A stretch of 64,000 nt of DNA, taken from assembly GCA_963739995.1 (NCBI GenBank), contig CAVUCH010000022.1:124001-188000 (forward strand). The letters are read 5' to 3'. A program made the position numbers and the translations under genes. This stretch comes from CAVUCH01 sp963739995. GTDB taxonomy: Bacteria; Acidobacteriota; Vicinamibacteria; Vicinamibacterales; JAENWD01. Below, piece after piece: positions 8,069 through 16,022 of this stretch (its first letter is position 1; the number at the start of each line of letters is the position of its first letter). The notes below the pieces were generated by a model. The model did not search any database. It was not told where the DNA came from and was given only the letters and a program-made list of their open reading frames with translations.

Positions 8069-9676
8069 TCACATCCGGAACACGCCGAACTTTGCCGACG
8101 GCACCGGTGCGTTCCAGGCGGCGGACAGTCCCAGGGCCAGGGCCCGGCGCGTGTCGAGCGGATCGAGGACGCCATCATCCCAGAGGCGCGCCGTCGAGTA
8201 ATACGGCGACCCTTCGCGGTCGTATTTCTCGAGAATCGGCTGTCGGATCGCGTCTTCATCCTCCCGTGACAGCGGCTTGCCGTGTCGGCTCAGCTGGTCC
8301 CGTTTCACGGTAACGAGCACACCGGCAGCCTGCTCCGCGCCCATCACCGAGATGCGAGCGTTCGGCCACATCCAGAGGAACCGCGGTTCGTAGGCGCGAC
8401 CGCACATGCCGTAATTGCCGGCCCCGAAGGAACCGCCGATGACGACCGTGAACTTCGGTACCACAGAGTTGGCCACGGCATGGACCAGCTTTGCACCATC
8501 CTTCGCAATCCCTGCGCGCTCGTACTGTTTCCCGACGATGAAGCCGGTGATGTTCTGGAGGAACAGCAGTGGGATGCCCCGTAGATTGCACAGCTCGATG
8601 AAGTGGGTGCCTTTGAGGGCCGACTCGGAGAACAGGACCCCGTTGTTCGCGACGATGCCGACGAGGAAGCCATGCAGGCGGGCAAAGCCGGTGACGAGCG
8701 TGGGACCGTAGCGCTCCTTGAACTCGTCGAATCGCGAACCGTCGACCAGGCGGGCGATGATCTCGCGAACGTCGTAGGGCTTCCGCACGTCCGCGCTCAC
8801 GATCCCGTAGAGCTCCGACGGATCGTAGGCAGGCTCCTCAGGCGTCGTCATGTCGGCTGGCAGCCGCTTCGAAGTGTGCAGGGTCGACATGATCGTGCGC
8901 GCCAGGTGGAGGGCGTGATCGTCGTCCTCCGCAAAGTAGTCGGCGACGCCCGACAGGCGCGTGTGCACGTCTGCGCCCCCAAGCTCCTCCGCGCTGACCT
9001 CCTCTCCGGTCGCTGCTTTGACGAGTGGTGGTCCGCCCAGGAAGATCGTGCCGGTGCCCTTCACAATCACGGTCTCGTCGGACATCGCCGGCACGTACGC
9101 GCCGCCGGCCGTGCACGAGCCCATCACGAGCGCCACCTGGGGAATGCCTTCGGCGGACATGCGTGCCTGGTTGAAGAAGATACGGCCAAAGTGCTCGCGA
9201 TCGGGGAACACCTCCGCCTGGAGCGGCAGAAATGCGCCGCCCGAGTCCACCAGGTAGACGCACGGCAGTCGATTGTCGAGCGCCACCTGCTGGGCCCGTA
9301 GATGCTTCTTCACCGTCATCGGGTAATACGTACCACCCTTGACGGTGGCGTCGTTGGCGACCACGATTGCTTCGCGGCCAGAGATGCGGCCGATGCCCGT
9401 GATGATTCCCGCCGCAGGAGCGTCACCCTCGTACATGCCAAAGGCGGCCAGGGGCGACAGCTCGAGGAATGGTGAGCCGGGATCGAGCAGGCGCTCGATG
9501 CGTTCACGGACGGGCAGTTTTCCCTGTTGGCGGTGCCGATCGAGATACTGCGGGCCGCCTCCCTGCCGCGCGGAGGCAAGATGGGTCCGGAGCTCGGCGA
9601 CGAGCCCCTCCATGCGCGCGCGATTCGCGCGGAACTCGTCGCTGGACGGGCTGACGTGGGTTTCGATCAGGTCCAT
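8069..9676 (-). CDS. liuB: Methylcrotonyl-CoA carboxylase, carboxyltransferase (beta) subunit
   Basis: A 535-residue carboxyltransferase that moves the carboxyl group from carboxybiotin to 3-methylcrotonyl-CoA. It has the two crotonase-like halves of the family: the N-terminal half with RERIERLLDPGSPFLELS and VYLVDSGGAFLPLQAEVFPD, and the C-terminal half with GIPLLFLQNITGFIVGKQYE and KFTVVIGGSFGAGNYGM. PLQAEVFPD and the NITGFIVG segment fit the MCC branch better than propionyl-CoA carboxylase. Length is normal. The 58-residue Cys-rich gene ends 18 bases upstream. No isovaleryl-CoA dehydrogenase (liuA) is visible in the window, so the pathway's first dehydrogenase must be elsewhere. Confidence 0.95.
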   Translation of the reverse strand: MDLIETHVSPSSDEFRANRARMEGLVAELRTHLASARQGGGPQYLDRHRQQGKLPVRERIERLLDPGSPFLELSPLAAFGMYEGDAPAAGIITGIGRISGREAIVVANDATVKGGTYYPMTVKKHLRAQQVALDNRLPCVYLVDSGGAFLPLQAEVFPDREHFGRIFFNQARMSAEGIPQVALVMGSCTAGGAYVPAMSDETVIVKGTGTIFLGGPPLVKAATGEEVSAEELGGADVHTRLSGVADYFAEDDDHALHLARTIMSTLHTSKRLPADMTTPEEPAYDPSELYGIVSADVRKPYDVREIIARLVDGSRFDEFKERYGPTLVTGFARLHGFLVGIVANNGVLFSESALKGTHFIELCNLRGIPLLFLQNITGFIVGKQYERAGIAKDGAKLVHAVANSVVPKFTVVIGGSFGAGNYGMCGRAYEPRFLWMWPNARISVMGAEQAAGVLVTVKRDQLSRHGKPLSREDEDAIRQPILEKYDREGSPYYSTARLWDDGVLDPLDTRRALALGLSAAWNAPVPSAKFGVFRM

Positions 9677-9694
9677 ACGGGCCGCGGGCGCCGA

Positions 9695-9871
9695 TCACCA
9701 GCCGCAGCAGTCCGTCTTGTACCCGCGGTCGCCGCAGCGCCACACCCCGTGCATGTGGTACACGTTCGCGCGTTTCCAGCGCTCGCACACGACCGCATCG
9801 TCCGGCAGGCTCGATGTCCGGAGCGGTGGCGGGGAGGACACTGGCGCTGGCGGCTTGGCGGCGTCCGACAT
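9695..9871 (-). CDS. Small Cys-rich protein at the head of the leucine-degradation operon
   Basis: A 58-residue reading frame from the ATG at 9871 to the TGA at 9695. The first half is a Pro/Ser-rich, probably disordered segment (PPAPVSSPPPLR). The second half contains four cysteines and several Trp/Tyr/His residues: VVCERWKRANVYHMHGVW, RCGDRG and DCCGW at the very C-terminus. This could bind a metal, but no known family is recognised. It ends 18 bases before liuB, so it should be the first gene of the operon. A perfect TATAAT hexamer lies eight bases before the ATG and there is no clear Shine-Dalgarno, so translation may be leaderless. Composition and position favour a real gene, but expression is untested. 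Confidence 0.6.
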   Translation of the reverse strand: MSDAAKPPAPVSSPPPLRTSSLPDDAVVCERWKRANVYHMHGVWRCGDRGYKTDCCGW

Positions 9872-9879
9872 GAGCCGTC

Positions 9880-9885
9880 ATTATA
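9880..9885 (-). promoter_or_regulatory. TATAAT -10 hexamer for the leucine-degradation operon
   Basis: A perfect TATAAT on the minus strand, eight bases before the ATG at 9871. Transcription would then begin at or within a few bases of the start codon. No good TTGACA-like -35 was found 16-18 bases upstream. The short 9872-9903 gap also holds the ribosome site of pcm on the other strand. Confidence 0.45.
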
Positions 9886-9903
9886 GGTGAGGGGAGCGCC
9901 ACA

Positions 9904-10572
9904 ATGACGATCGACGAGCGGTCAGCCGCCCGCCGGGATGCGATGGTCCGATCGCAGATTGAACGACGTGGCATCACCCACCCGGGCGTGCTTGCGGCAC
10001 TTCGCGCCGTTCCCCGCGAGCTGTTCGTACCGGCACACCTCGCTGAGACGGCCTACGAGGATCGCGCGCTGCCGATCGGTTCGGATCAGACGATTTCTCA
10101 GCCTTACATGGTCGCCGTCATGACGCAGGCCCTCAACCTGACGTCTTCCTCACGGGTGCTCGAGGTAGGCACCGGCTCTGGTTACCAGGCTGCCGTGTTG
10201 AGTAAGCTCGCCCGCCGGGTGACCACGATCGAGCGCCGGCCCGAGTTGGCGGAGGAGGCCCGCAGGCGCCTGGCGGCACTGCACTGCGACAACGTCGATG
10301 TCATCGTCGGCGACGGGACCGCCGGGTACCCCGAGGGGGCGCCGTACGACGCCATCCTCGTGACCGCCGGCGCGCCGCACGTGCCGGAGCCGCTGACCGC
10401 GCAGCTTGGCGACGGCGGCCGGCTTGTCATTCCGGTGGGCACGGCCCGCGAACAGGACCTGATCACCATAGAACGCACCGGCGATCATCTGACCCAGACC
10501 TCGGGTGAACGGTGCGTCTTCGTTCCACTCGTCGGGCGCTTTGGCTGGGACACCGACCAGAGACGCTCCTGA
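9904..10572 (+). CDS. pcm: Protein-L-isoaspartate O-methyltransferase
   Basis: A 222-residue SAM-dependent repair enzyme that methylates isoaspartyl residues in damaged proteins so that they can revert to aspartate. The ATG at 9904 has a GGGGAG ribosome site. The PCMT signature TISQPYMVAVMTQAL starts at residue 63, and the SAM-binding motif EVGTGSGYQAAVLS is at 87-100. The C-terminal QRLVFVPLVG-type ending is present as CVFVPLVGRFGW. Length is normal. It is divergent from the leucine operon, with only 32 bases between the two starts. Confidence 0.95.
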   Translation: MTIDERSAARRDAMVRSQIERRGITHPGVLAALRAVPRELFVPAHLAETAYEDRALPIGSDQTISQPYMVAVMTQALNLTSSSRVLEVGTGSGYQAAVLSKLARRVTTIERRPELAEEARRRLAALHCDNVDVIVGDGTAGYPEGAPYDAILVTAGAPHVPEPLTAQLGDGGRLVIPVGTAREQDLITIERTGDHLTQTSGERCVFVPLVGRFGWDTDQRRS

Positions 10573-10717
10573 AACGTTTCGGCTTGCACCGTATCCGTAT
10601 GTAGCCTATTGCTACGCCCGGCGGGCAGATGTATGATTCGGCTTCGCCGCAGAGCTGGAATAGCCCGCGGTCCGCACTGTTTTCTGCCACAGCGCCGACC
10701 CACGCCCCAGAGGGTGT

Positions 10718-12103
10718 ATGAGCACAAAACGCCGAAAGAAGGTTCTGGCCATCGACGATGAGCCTTCGATGACCGAGTGGCTCAAGATGGTGCTCGAGCA
10801 GGCCGGGTATGAGGTGCGTACGGCCCTCATCGGCGTGCGCGGCGAAGAACTGTTCAAGACGTGGCGCCCCGACGCGGTCCTCACCGACATGATGCTGCCC
10901 GATATCGACGGGATCGAACTGGTCCGCCGCTTCAAGGACATCAACCCGCAGGCGGAAGTCATCGTCGTCAGCGGGCAGGGCAACATTCCCCGGGCAGTCG
11001 AGGCGATCAAGGCGGGCGCGTCATTCTTCCTCGAGAAGCCCGTCGACGCGGAGGGCATTCTGGCCCTGCTCGAGAAGGCCATTGAGCGAACTGACCTGCA
11101 GGGCGAGATCCAGCAGCTCAAGCAGAAGCTCGAGGATCGGTACAAGTTCGCGAACATCATCGGCCGCAGCAAGAAGATGCAGGACCTCTTCGAGTTGGTG
11201 GAGAGCGTGGCGGCCAGCGAAGCCAACATCCTCATCCAAGGGGAGAATGGCACGGGCAAGGAGCTGATCGCGAACGCGATCCACTACAACAGCAAGCGGC
11301 TGAAGGGCCCGTTCATCAAGATCAACTGCGCGGCGATCCCGAAGGATCTGATCGAATCCGAGCTCTTCGGCTACAAGAAGGGCGCCTTCACCGGCGCCAT
11401 GGCCGACAAGGAAGGCCTCTTCGAGATGGCGGAAGGCGGGTCCCTGCTGCTCGACGAAATCGGTGAGATGCCGACCTACCTGCAGACCAAGCTACTGCGG
11501 GTGCTGCAGGAGCGGGAGTACCGTCCCATCGGCAGCGACCGCATCGTGCACGTGGACTTTCGCCTCGTGTGTGCGACGAACATCGACCTCGACATGGCGC
11601 TGCGCGAGGGGAAACTGCGCGAGGATCTCTACTTCCGCATCAACACGATCACCCTGCGGGTGCCGCCGCTCCGCGAGCGCACGGAAGACATTCCGCTGCT
11701 GTGTGACCATTTCCTGGAGAAGTTCCGCCAGCGGTATCAGAAGAACGTGAAGACGATTGCGCCAGCCGCGTACCACCTGCTCATCCGGAACCGGTGGCCC
11801 GGGAACGTCCGCGAGCTCGAAAACGCGATTGAGCGCGGCGTGCTCGTGGCGAAGAGCAGCGAGATCACGGTCGGCGATCTGCCCGAATCGATCCGGGAAG
11901 AAAGCAGCCCGAGTGCCGAGTTCGTCATCCCGCCGCACCGTACGCTCGCCGAGATTGAGCGGATGGCCATCCTGCAGACGCTGCAGCGCACCAATTGGAA
12001 CAAGCAGGAGGCCGCCGCCATTCTGGGACTGTACCGGCCGACGCTCTATTCGAAGATGAAGAAGCACGAGATCAAGGATCTCAAGGCCGCCGCGAGGCAA
12101 TAG
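10718..12103 (+). CDS. Sigma-54-dependent response regulator (NtrC family)
   Basis: A 461-residue activator of sigma-54 RNA polymerase. The receiver domain (residues 8-120) has the acidic pair D13/D14, phospho-acceptor D57, switch S85 and K107. The AAA+ domain has Walker A GENGTGKE at 175-182, the sigma-54 contact loop GAFTGA at 222-227 and Walker B LLLDEIGE at 243-250. A Fis-type helix-turn-helix (NKQEAAAILGLYRPTLYSKM) lies near the C-terminus. All residues needed for phosphorylation and ATP hydrolysis are present. No partner histidine kinase is adjacent. The downstream mlaEFD genes lie 202 bases away, and I saw no clear GG-N10-GC -24/-12 promoter in that gap. Confidence 0.95.
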   Translation: MSTKRRKKVLAIDDEPSMTEWLKMVLEQAGYEVRTALIGVRGEELFKTWRPDAVLTDMMLPDIDGIELVRRFKDINPQAEVIVVSGQGNIPRAVEAIKAGASFFLEKPVDAEGILALLEKAIERTDLQGEIQQLKQKLEDRYKFANIIGRSKKMQDLFELVESVAASEANILIQGENGTGKELIANAIHYNSKRLKGPFIKINCAAIPKDLIESELFGYKKGAFTGAMADKEGLFEMAEGGSLLLDEIGEMPTYLQTKLLRVLQEREYRPIGSDRIVHVDFRLVCATNIDLDMALREGKLREDLYFRINTITLRVPPLRERTEDIPLLCDHFLEKFRQRYQKNVKTIAPAAYHLLIRNRWPGNVRELENAIERGVLVAKSSEITVGDLPESIREESSPSAEFVIPPHRTLAEIERMAILQTLQRTNWNKQEAAAILGLYRPTLYSKMKKHEIKDLKAAARQ

Positions 12104-12144
12104 ACTCGACACGGTGGCCTGTATCGGCTGAAGCGGTAGGGGAT

Positions 12145-12230
12145 TTCGGCGCGCGGCGCCTGGCTGGCAAGGCGCGGCGACCGAGCATAGGGAGGAGCTA
12201 CGCCGCCAGCCCGGGACGCCCCGCCCCAAA
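12145..12230. repeat. Imperfect palindromic intergenic repeat (relative of the 35.3-35.5 kb element)
   Basis: The gap between the NtrC-type gene and mlaE contains GCGCGGCGCCTGGCTGGCAA at 12151-12170, continuing GGCGCG to 12176. The same 26-base core, with one C/T change, occurs at 35370-35395. A partly complementary right arm (CGCCGCCAGCCCGGGACGCC, 12201-12220) would fold back on it, with GGCTGGC pairing to GCCAGCC. This looks like a dispersed palindromic repeat of the REP or MITE kind. Confidence 0.6.
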
Positions 12231-12305
12231 GGCACTACTGAGTCAGCCGACAGAGGCCACTCGCTACGGTCCGAGGCGTTCCACGTTACTCGAAGGGAAG
12301 TTTCA

Positions 12306-13118
12306 GTGAGCCGGAGGCGCGCGGTGTACCGGTGGCTGCAGACGACGGGTGAAGGCGCGATTACCATCCTCGCGTGGGTGGGGCGGTATGCGATCTTCTG
12401 CGGGCGCGTGTTGCGTGATGTGGTGCGCCCCCCATTTGAGGGAGGCGAGCTGGCGCGGCAGATCTACGAAATCGGCTGGCGCTCGGTGCCACTCATCGCG
12501 AGCTCCGGGTTTGCCATCGGCGTCGTCCTGTCGATGCACACGCGCGCCTCGCTGGAGCGGTTCGGCGCGGAGGCGATGATCCCGGCCGGCCTCGCGATAG
12601 CCCTGATCCGGGAGACCGGTCCGCTCACCGCGGGGCTGCTCATGTCGGGCCGCGTCGGCGCTGGCATCGGCGCCGAAATCGGGGCGATGCAGGTAACCGA
12701 GCAAATCGACGCGCTGGAAGCCTCGGCGGTGGACTCGTTCAAGTTCCTCGCGGTGACACGCATCCTCGCGTGCGTCCTCTCCCTCCCGCTGCTCACGGTC
12801 GTGATGGATTTCGCCGGGATGCTCGGAGGGTTTCTGGCCGAGCGCGCGATCGCCGACATGAGCTTCGCTCTTTATTTCAACCGCGCCTTCTCCCTCGTCG
12901 AGTTCCAGGACTTCATCCCCGCCACGTTGAAGACAGCGGTCTTCGGGTTCATCATCGGATCGGTAGCCTCGTTTCTCGGGTTCGAGACGAGAGGCGGCAC
13001 CGAGGGGGTCGGCCAGGCCAGCACCCGCAGCGTGGTCCTCGCGTCGATGTTCCTCATCGTGAGCAACGTCGTGCTCGTGCGGCTGATCTTCTTCCTGTTC
13101 CCGGTGGTCCCCTCGTGA
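12306..13118 (+). CDS. mlaE: MlaE-type ABC transporter permease
   Basis: A 270-residue integral inner-membrane protein of the MlaE family, the permease of the Mla system that moves phospholipids between the inner and outer membranes. Five or six hydrophobic segments are visible, with the family core VPLIASSGFAIGVVLSMHT and LTAGLLMSGRVGAGIGAEIG. It starts at the GTG at 12306, with a GAAGGGA ribosome site eight bases upstream. Its TGA overlaps the GTG of the ATPase gene by four bases (GTGA), so the two are translationally coupled. The order permease-ATPase-MCE protein is typical of this system. Confidence 0.94.
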   Translation: MSRRRAVYRWLQTTGEGAITILAWVGRYAIFCGRVLRDVVRPPFEGGELARQIYEIGWRSVPLIASSGFAIGVVLSMHTRASLERFGAEAMIPAGLAIALIRETGPLTAGLLMSGRVGAGIGAEIGAMQVTEQIDALEASAVDSFKFLAVTRILACVLSLPLLTVVMDFAGMLGGFLAERAIADMSFALYFNRAFSLVEFQDFIPATLKTAVFGFIIGSVASFLGFETRGGTEGVGQASTRSVVLASMFLIVSNVVLVRLIFFLFPVVPS

Positions 13119-13861
13119 CGCCGGAAGCACCCGCCATCCGCCTGGATCACGTGAGCAAGGCCTTCGACGCGGTCCCCGTGCTGCGCGACGTGTCGTTCGA
13201 GGTCAAACCGGGCCAGGCGTTCTGCATTCTGGGGCGCAGCGGTACTGGCAAAAGCGTCACGCTGAAGCACATCATGGGATTGCTCCAGCCGGACGCCGGC
13301 CACATTTTCGTGGAGAACGAGGAGATCACGGGCCTCCGAGGCGAGGCCTTGGGGCGCGTGCGGCAGCGGATGGGGTTCCTGTTCCAGAATGCGGCGCTGT
13401 TCGACTCGATTACGGTGGGCGAGAACGTGGCGTTCCCGATGCGGCGCCACACTCGCCTGCCTGACGGGGAAATTCGCGATCGTGCGGCCCGGAAGCTTGC
13501 GGACGTGGGCCTCGAGCGTGACTTCGACAAGATGCCCGCTGAACTCTCGGGCGGGATGCGCAAGCGCGCGGGCCTCGCACGCGCGATGGCGCTGGACCCC
13601 TCGATTCTTCTCGTCGACGAGCCGAGCGCGGGTCTCGATCCCATCACGTCGTCGGAGATCGACGAGCTGCTGCTCACGCGCAAACGCCACGGCACCACGC
13701 TCGTGGTCGTCACCCACAACATCCCCAGCGCGCGCGTGCTGGGGGACGAGTTGATGCTGCTGCACGAGGGCCGCATCGCCGCTCAGGGCACGACGGCCGA
13801 GCTCGAGAGCAGTTCGAATGACCTGGTGCGCGCCTTCATGCGATCTGAATCCGGCGGGTAG
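13115..13861 (+). CDS. mlaF: MlaF-type ABC transporter ATP-binding protein
   Basis: A 248-residue ATPase that powers the MlaE permease. The GTG at 13115 overlaps the mlaE stop and gives the normal N-terminus (APAIRLDHVSKAF); the frame upstream of it is shadow sequence. Walker A GRSGTGKS is at 40-47, the ABC signature LSGGMRKR at 144-151, Walker B ILLVDEP at 164-170 and the switch His201 in VVVTHN. All catalytic elements are intact. The SGGMRKR version of the signature is typical of the MlaF/Ttg2A group. Confidence 0.95.
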   Translation: MTPEAPAIRLDHVSKAFDAVPVLRDVSFEVKPGQAFCILGRSGTGKSVTLKHIMGLLQPDAGHIFVENEEITGLRGEALGRVRQRMGFLFQNAALFDSITVGENVAFPMRRHTRLPDGEIRDRAARKLADVGLERDFDKMPAELSGGMRKRAGLARAMALDPSILLVDEPSAGLDPITSSEIDELLLTRKRHGTTLVVVTHNIPSARVLGDELMLLHEGRIAAQGTTAELESSSNDLVRAFMRSESGG

Positions 13862-13889
13862 CGCAGTTGATTGCTGGGAATTGCAGGAG

Positions 13890-15332
13890 ATGACCCCCAC
13901 CCGGCTTGCCGGCATCGGCGCATTCGTCATCGGCGGCATCCTGCTGTTCGCCATCGGGCTGTTCCTGATCGGCGAGCGGCGCATGCTGTTCCAGAAGAAA
14001 TTCACCGTGTACACGGAGTTCTCGCGCATCAGCGGCTTGCAGCCGGGTGCGCCCGTGAAGGTGAACGGCATGGGGGCCGGTGAGGTCGAGGCCATCGAGG
14101 TGCCGTCCGGCCCTGCGAGCAAGTTCCGCGTCCGGCTCAGGGTCCGCGAAGACCTGCACCCGCTGGTGCGCACCGACTCCGTTGCGAGCATTCAGACGGA
14201 GGGGATCGTCGGCGGCACGTTCCTGTTCGTGAATGCCGGCACCGATGCCGCGCCCCCCGTTGCCGACGACGGCACCATTCCCGGGCGGGAGCCATTCGAG
14301 ATGGCAGACCTGATGCGGCAGATGAGCGAGACGGTCCGCACGGTCAACGAAACGATCAAGACACTGCGCGGCGACGTTGAAGCGGCCGTTGGCGACGTGG
14401 CCGACACGGCACGGAAGGCGAACGATCTGCTCACTGATGTCAGGGACGACGTGGCGGCGATCTCGGGATCGAGCCGGCGCATCATGGCCGACGCGCAAGG
14501 CATCATCGCAGGACTGCAGCAGGGGCAGGGGACGGTGGGTCGCCTGATCAAGGACGACGAAGTGTACCGGCGCGTCGTCGAAACCGCTCGCCAGGCACAG
14601 GGGGTGGTCGAGGAAGCGCGCAAGGCTGTTCAGCAGGGCCGTGAGGCGTTGGAAGCGTTCCAATCGAAGGATGGTCCCACACAGGGCCTCGCCGCCGATC
14701 TCCGGGAGACTCTTGGACACGCGCGCTCCACGCTGGCGAACATGGAAGAGAACACGCAGGCGCTGAAGCGCAACTTCTTCTTCCGCGGCTTCTTCAAGGA
14801 CCGCGGCTATTACGAGCTCGACGCACTCTCGCCAGCCGAGTATCGGCTCGGAGCGCTGGAGGGGGACGACCGCCGGGCACTGAAGATTTGGTTGCGCTCG
14901 AGCGTCGTCTTCGCGACCCGGCCGGACGGTACCGAAGAGTTGACGCCCGACGGCAAGGCGCGGGTGGAGTCGGCTATGGCTGGGTTCCTGCGCTACTCGC
15001 AGGATGCGCCGCTCGTAGTCGAAGGCTACTCAACCGTCGGTGGCACCGCGGAGGAGTATATTCAGTCCCGCACGCGGGCCCAGCTAGTGCTCGACTACCT
15101 CGAGTCCCGCTTCGGCCTCGCATGGAACCGCACGGTCGCCATGCCACTGGGCAGCCGAGCCGCCGACGGTCCCGATGGGGATACCTGGGACGGCGTGGCG
15201 CTGGCGGTGTTCGTGGATCGCAAGGTGTTACGCCAGGTAGAACCAGGCGCGGGCGCAGAATCCGTCGCCCGCAGCGGGGAGAAGACAACCGAGGCTCCCG
15301 CCAGCCCACCGCCAACACCACCTCGTCGTTGA
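13890..15332 (+). CDS. mlaD: MCE-domain protein (MlaD-like) with an OmpA-like C-terminal domain
   Basis: A 480-residue lipid-transport protein. Residues 8-27 are a membrane anchor (GAFVIGGILLFAIGLFLIG), and residues 38-125 are an MCE domain with GLQPGAPVKVNGMGAGEV. A long helical region with heptad character (about 150-290) follows, with ETVRTVNETIKTL and GVVEEARKAVQQ. Near 370-460 there is an OmpA-like fold (LTPDGKARVESAMAGFL, LVVEGYSTVGGTAEEY and QSRTRAQLVLDYL), followed by a Pro-rich tail. OmpA-like domains usually bind peptidoglycan, so the protein could span the periplasm and be fixed to the wall. The ATG at 13890 has GGAG immediately before it, which is unusually tight; a TTG three codons earlier is the alternative. 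Confidence 0.85.
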   Translation: MTPTRLAGIGAFVIGGILLFAIGLFLIGERRMLFQKKFTVYTEFSRISGLQPGAPVKVNGMGAGEVEAIEVPSGPASKFRVRLRVREDLHPLVRTDSVASIQTEGIVGGTFLFVNAGTDAAPPVADDGTIPGREPFEMADLMRQMSETVRTVNETIKTLRGDVEAAVGDVADTARKANDLLTDVRDDVAAISGSSRRIMADAQGIIAGLQQGQGTVGRLIKDDEVYRRVVETARQAQGVVEEARKAVQQGREALEAFQSKDGPTQGLAADLRETLGHARSTLANMEENTQALKRNFFFRGFFKDRGYYELDALSPAEYRLGALEGDDRRALKIWLRSSVVFATRPDGTEELTPDGKARVESAMAGFLRYSQDAPLVVEGYSTVGGTAEEYIQSRTRAQLVLDYLESRFGLAWNRTVAMPLGSRAADGPDGDTWDGVALAVFVDRKVLRQVEPGAGAESVARSGEKTTEAPASPPPTPPRR

Positions 15333-15479
15333 TTTGACGCAGCGCCGCCCAGCCGTGGTCGTGGCACAGGGCTTGTAACAAATCCCGTGGGAAGCTCCCA
15401 ACGTTGACCGTACGCGCAGAACCTGCTCGCCGATTCGGGAATTTGGGGGCGTCGCAACAAACCCACGGAGGCACATTGA

Positions 15480-15941
15480 ATGGCTGATTACTATCGCGAC
15501 GAGCATGAAGGCGGCGGATTCATGATGGGATTGCTGACGGGCACGGTCCTCGGGGCGGGTCTCGGGATGCTGCTGGCGCCGAAGAGCGGCAGTGAGCTGC
15601 GCAACCAGCTCACGGAGGGGGCGAGCTCCCTTGGGCGCCGGGCGAGCGGAGCGGTGAACGAGATTTCCGAGCGCGCCCGCGACACGGTGCATCGCGGCAC
15701 CGAACAGCTGCGCGGCCGCGCCTCCGACGCGAACGTCTCCGGCCGCAGCGGCAACAGCTTCGGGAGCGGCGTCGGGCTCGGCTCCACCGATACGATGGCC
15801 CCGGGCTCTGGCGGGGCGTTGACGTCCGGCAGCGGGTACACGGGCGGAACATCCACCGGCAGCACGACCGGTTCCACCGGGACGACCGGCGGCTCGACCT
15901 ACACTGGGTCCACGGCCGATTTCGATCCCGATCGGCGGTAA
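15480..15941 (+). CDS. YtxH domain-containing protein
   Basis: A 153-residue protein of the YtxH group, small envelope-associated or stress proteins of unclear biochemistry. After a short acidic head, residues 12-33 form a Gly-rich hydrophobic segment (GGGFMMGLLTGTVLGAGLGM) followed by LLAPKSGSELRNQL, the family signature. The last 70 residues are low complexity, rich in Gly, Ser and Thr (TGGTSTGSTTGSTGTTGG), and probably disordered. A GGAGG ribosome site lies nine bases before the ATG. It stands alone between the Mla genes and the YihY gene. Confidence 0.88.
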   Translation: MADYYRDEHEGGGFMMGLLTGTVLGAGLGMLLAPKSGSELRNQLTEGASSLGRRASGAVNEISERARDTVHRGTEQLRGRASDANVSGRSGNSFGSGVGLGSTDTMAPGSGGALTSGSGYTGGTSTGSTTGSTGTTGGSTYTGSTADFDPDRR

Positions 15942-16010
15942 CTGCGGCCTACGCGCGGGGCCCGGCCGCACGCCGGCCCCGTTCTTCCAGTCTGGTCGAC
16001 AGCCTTCCGT

Positions 16011-16016
16011 CATAAT
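16011..16016 (+). promoter_or_regulatory. -10-like CATAAT immediately upstream of the YihY/BrkB gene
   Basis: CATAAT ends six bases before the GTG at 16023, and there is no Shine-Dalgarno. This spacing would place the transcription start on the start codon, giving a leaderless message. No convincing -35 is visible, so this is a weak prediction. Confidence 0.35.
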
Positions 16017-16022
16017 TGCCGC

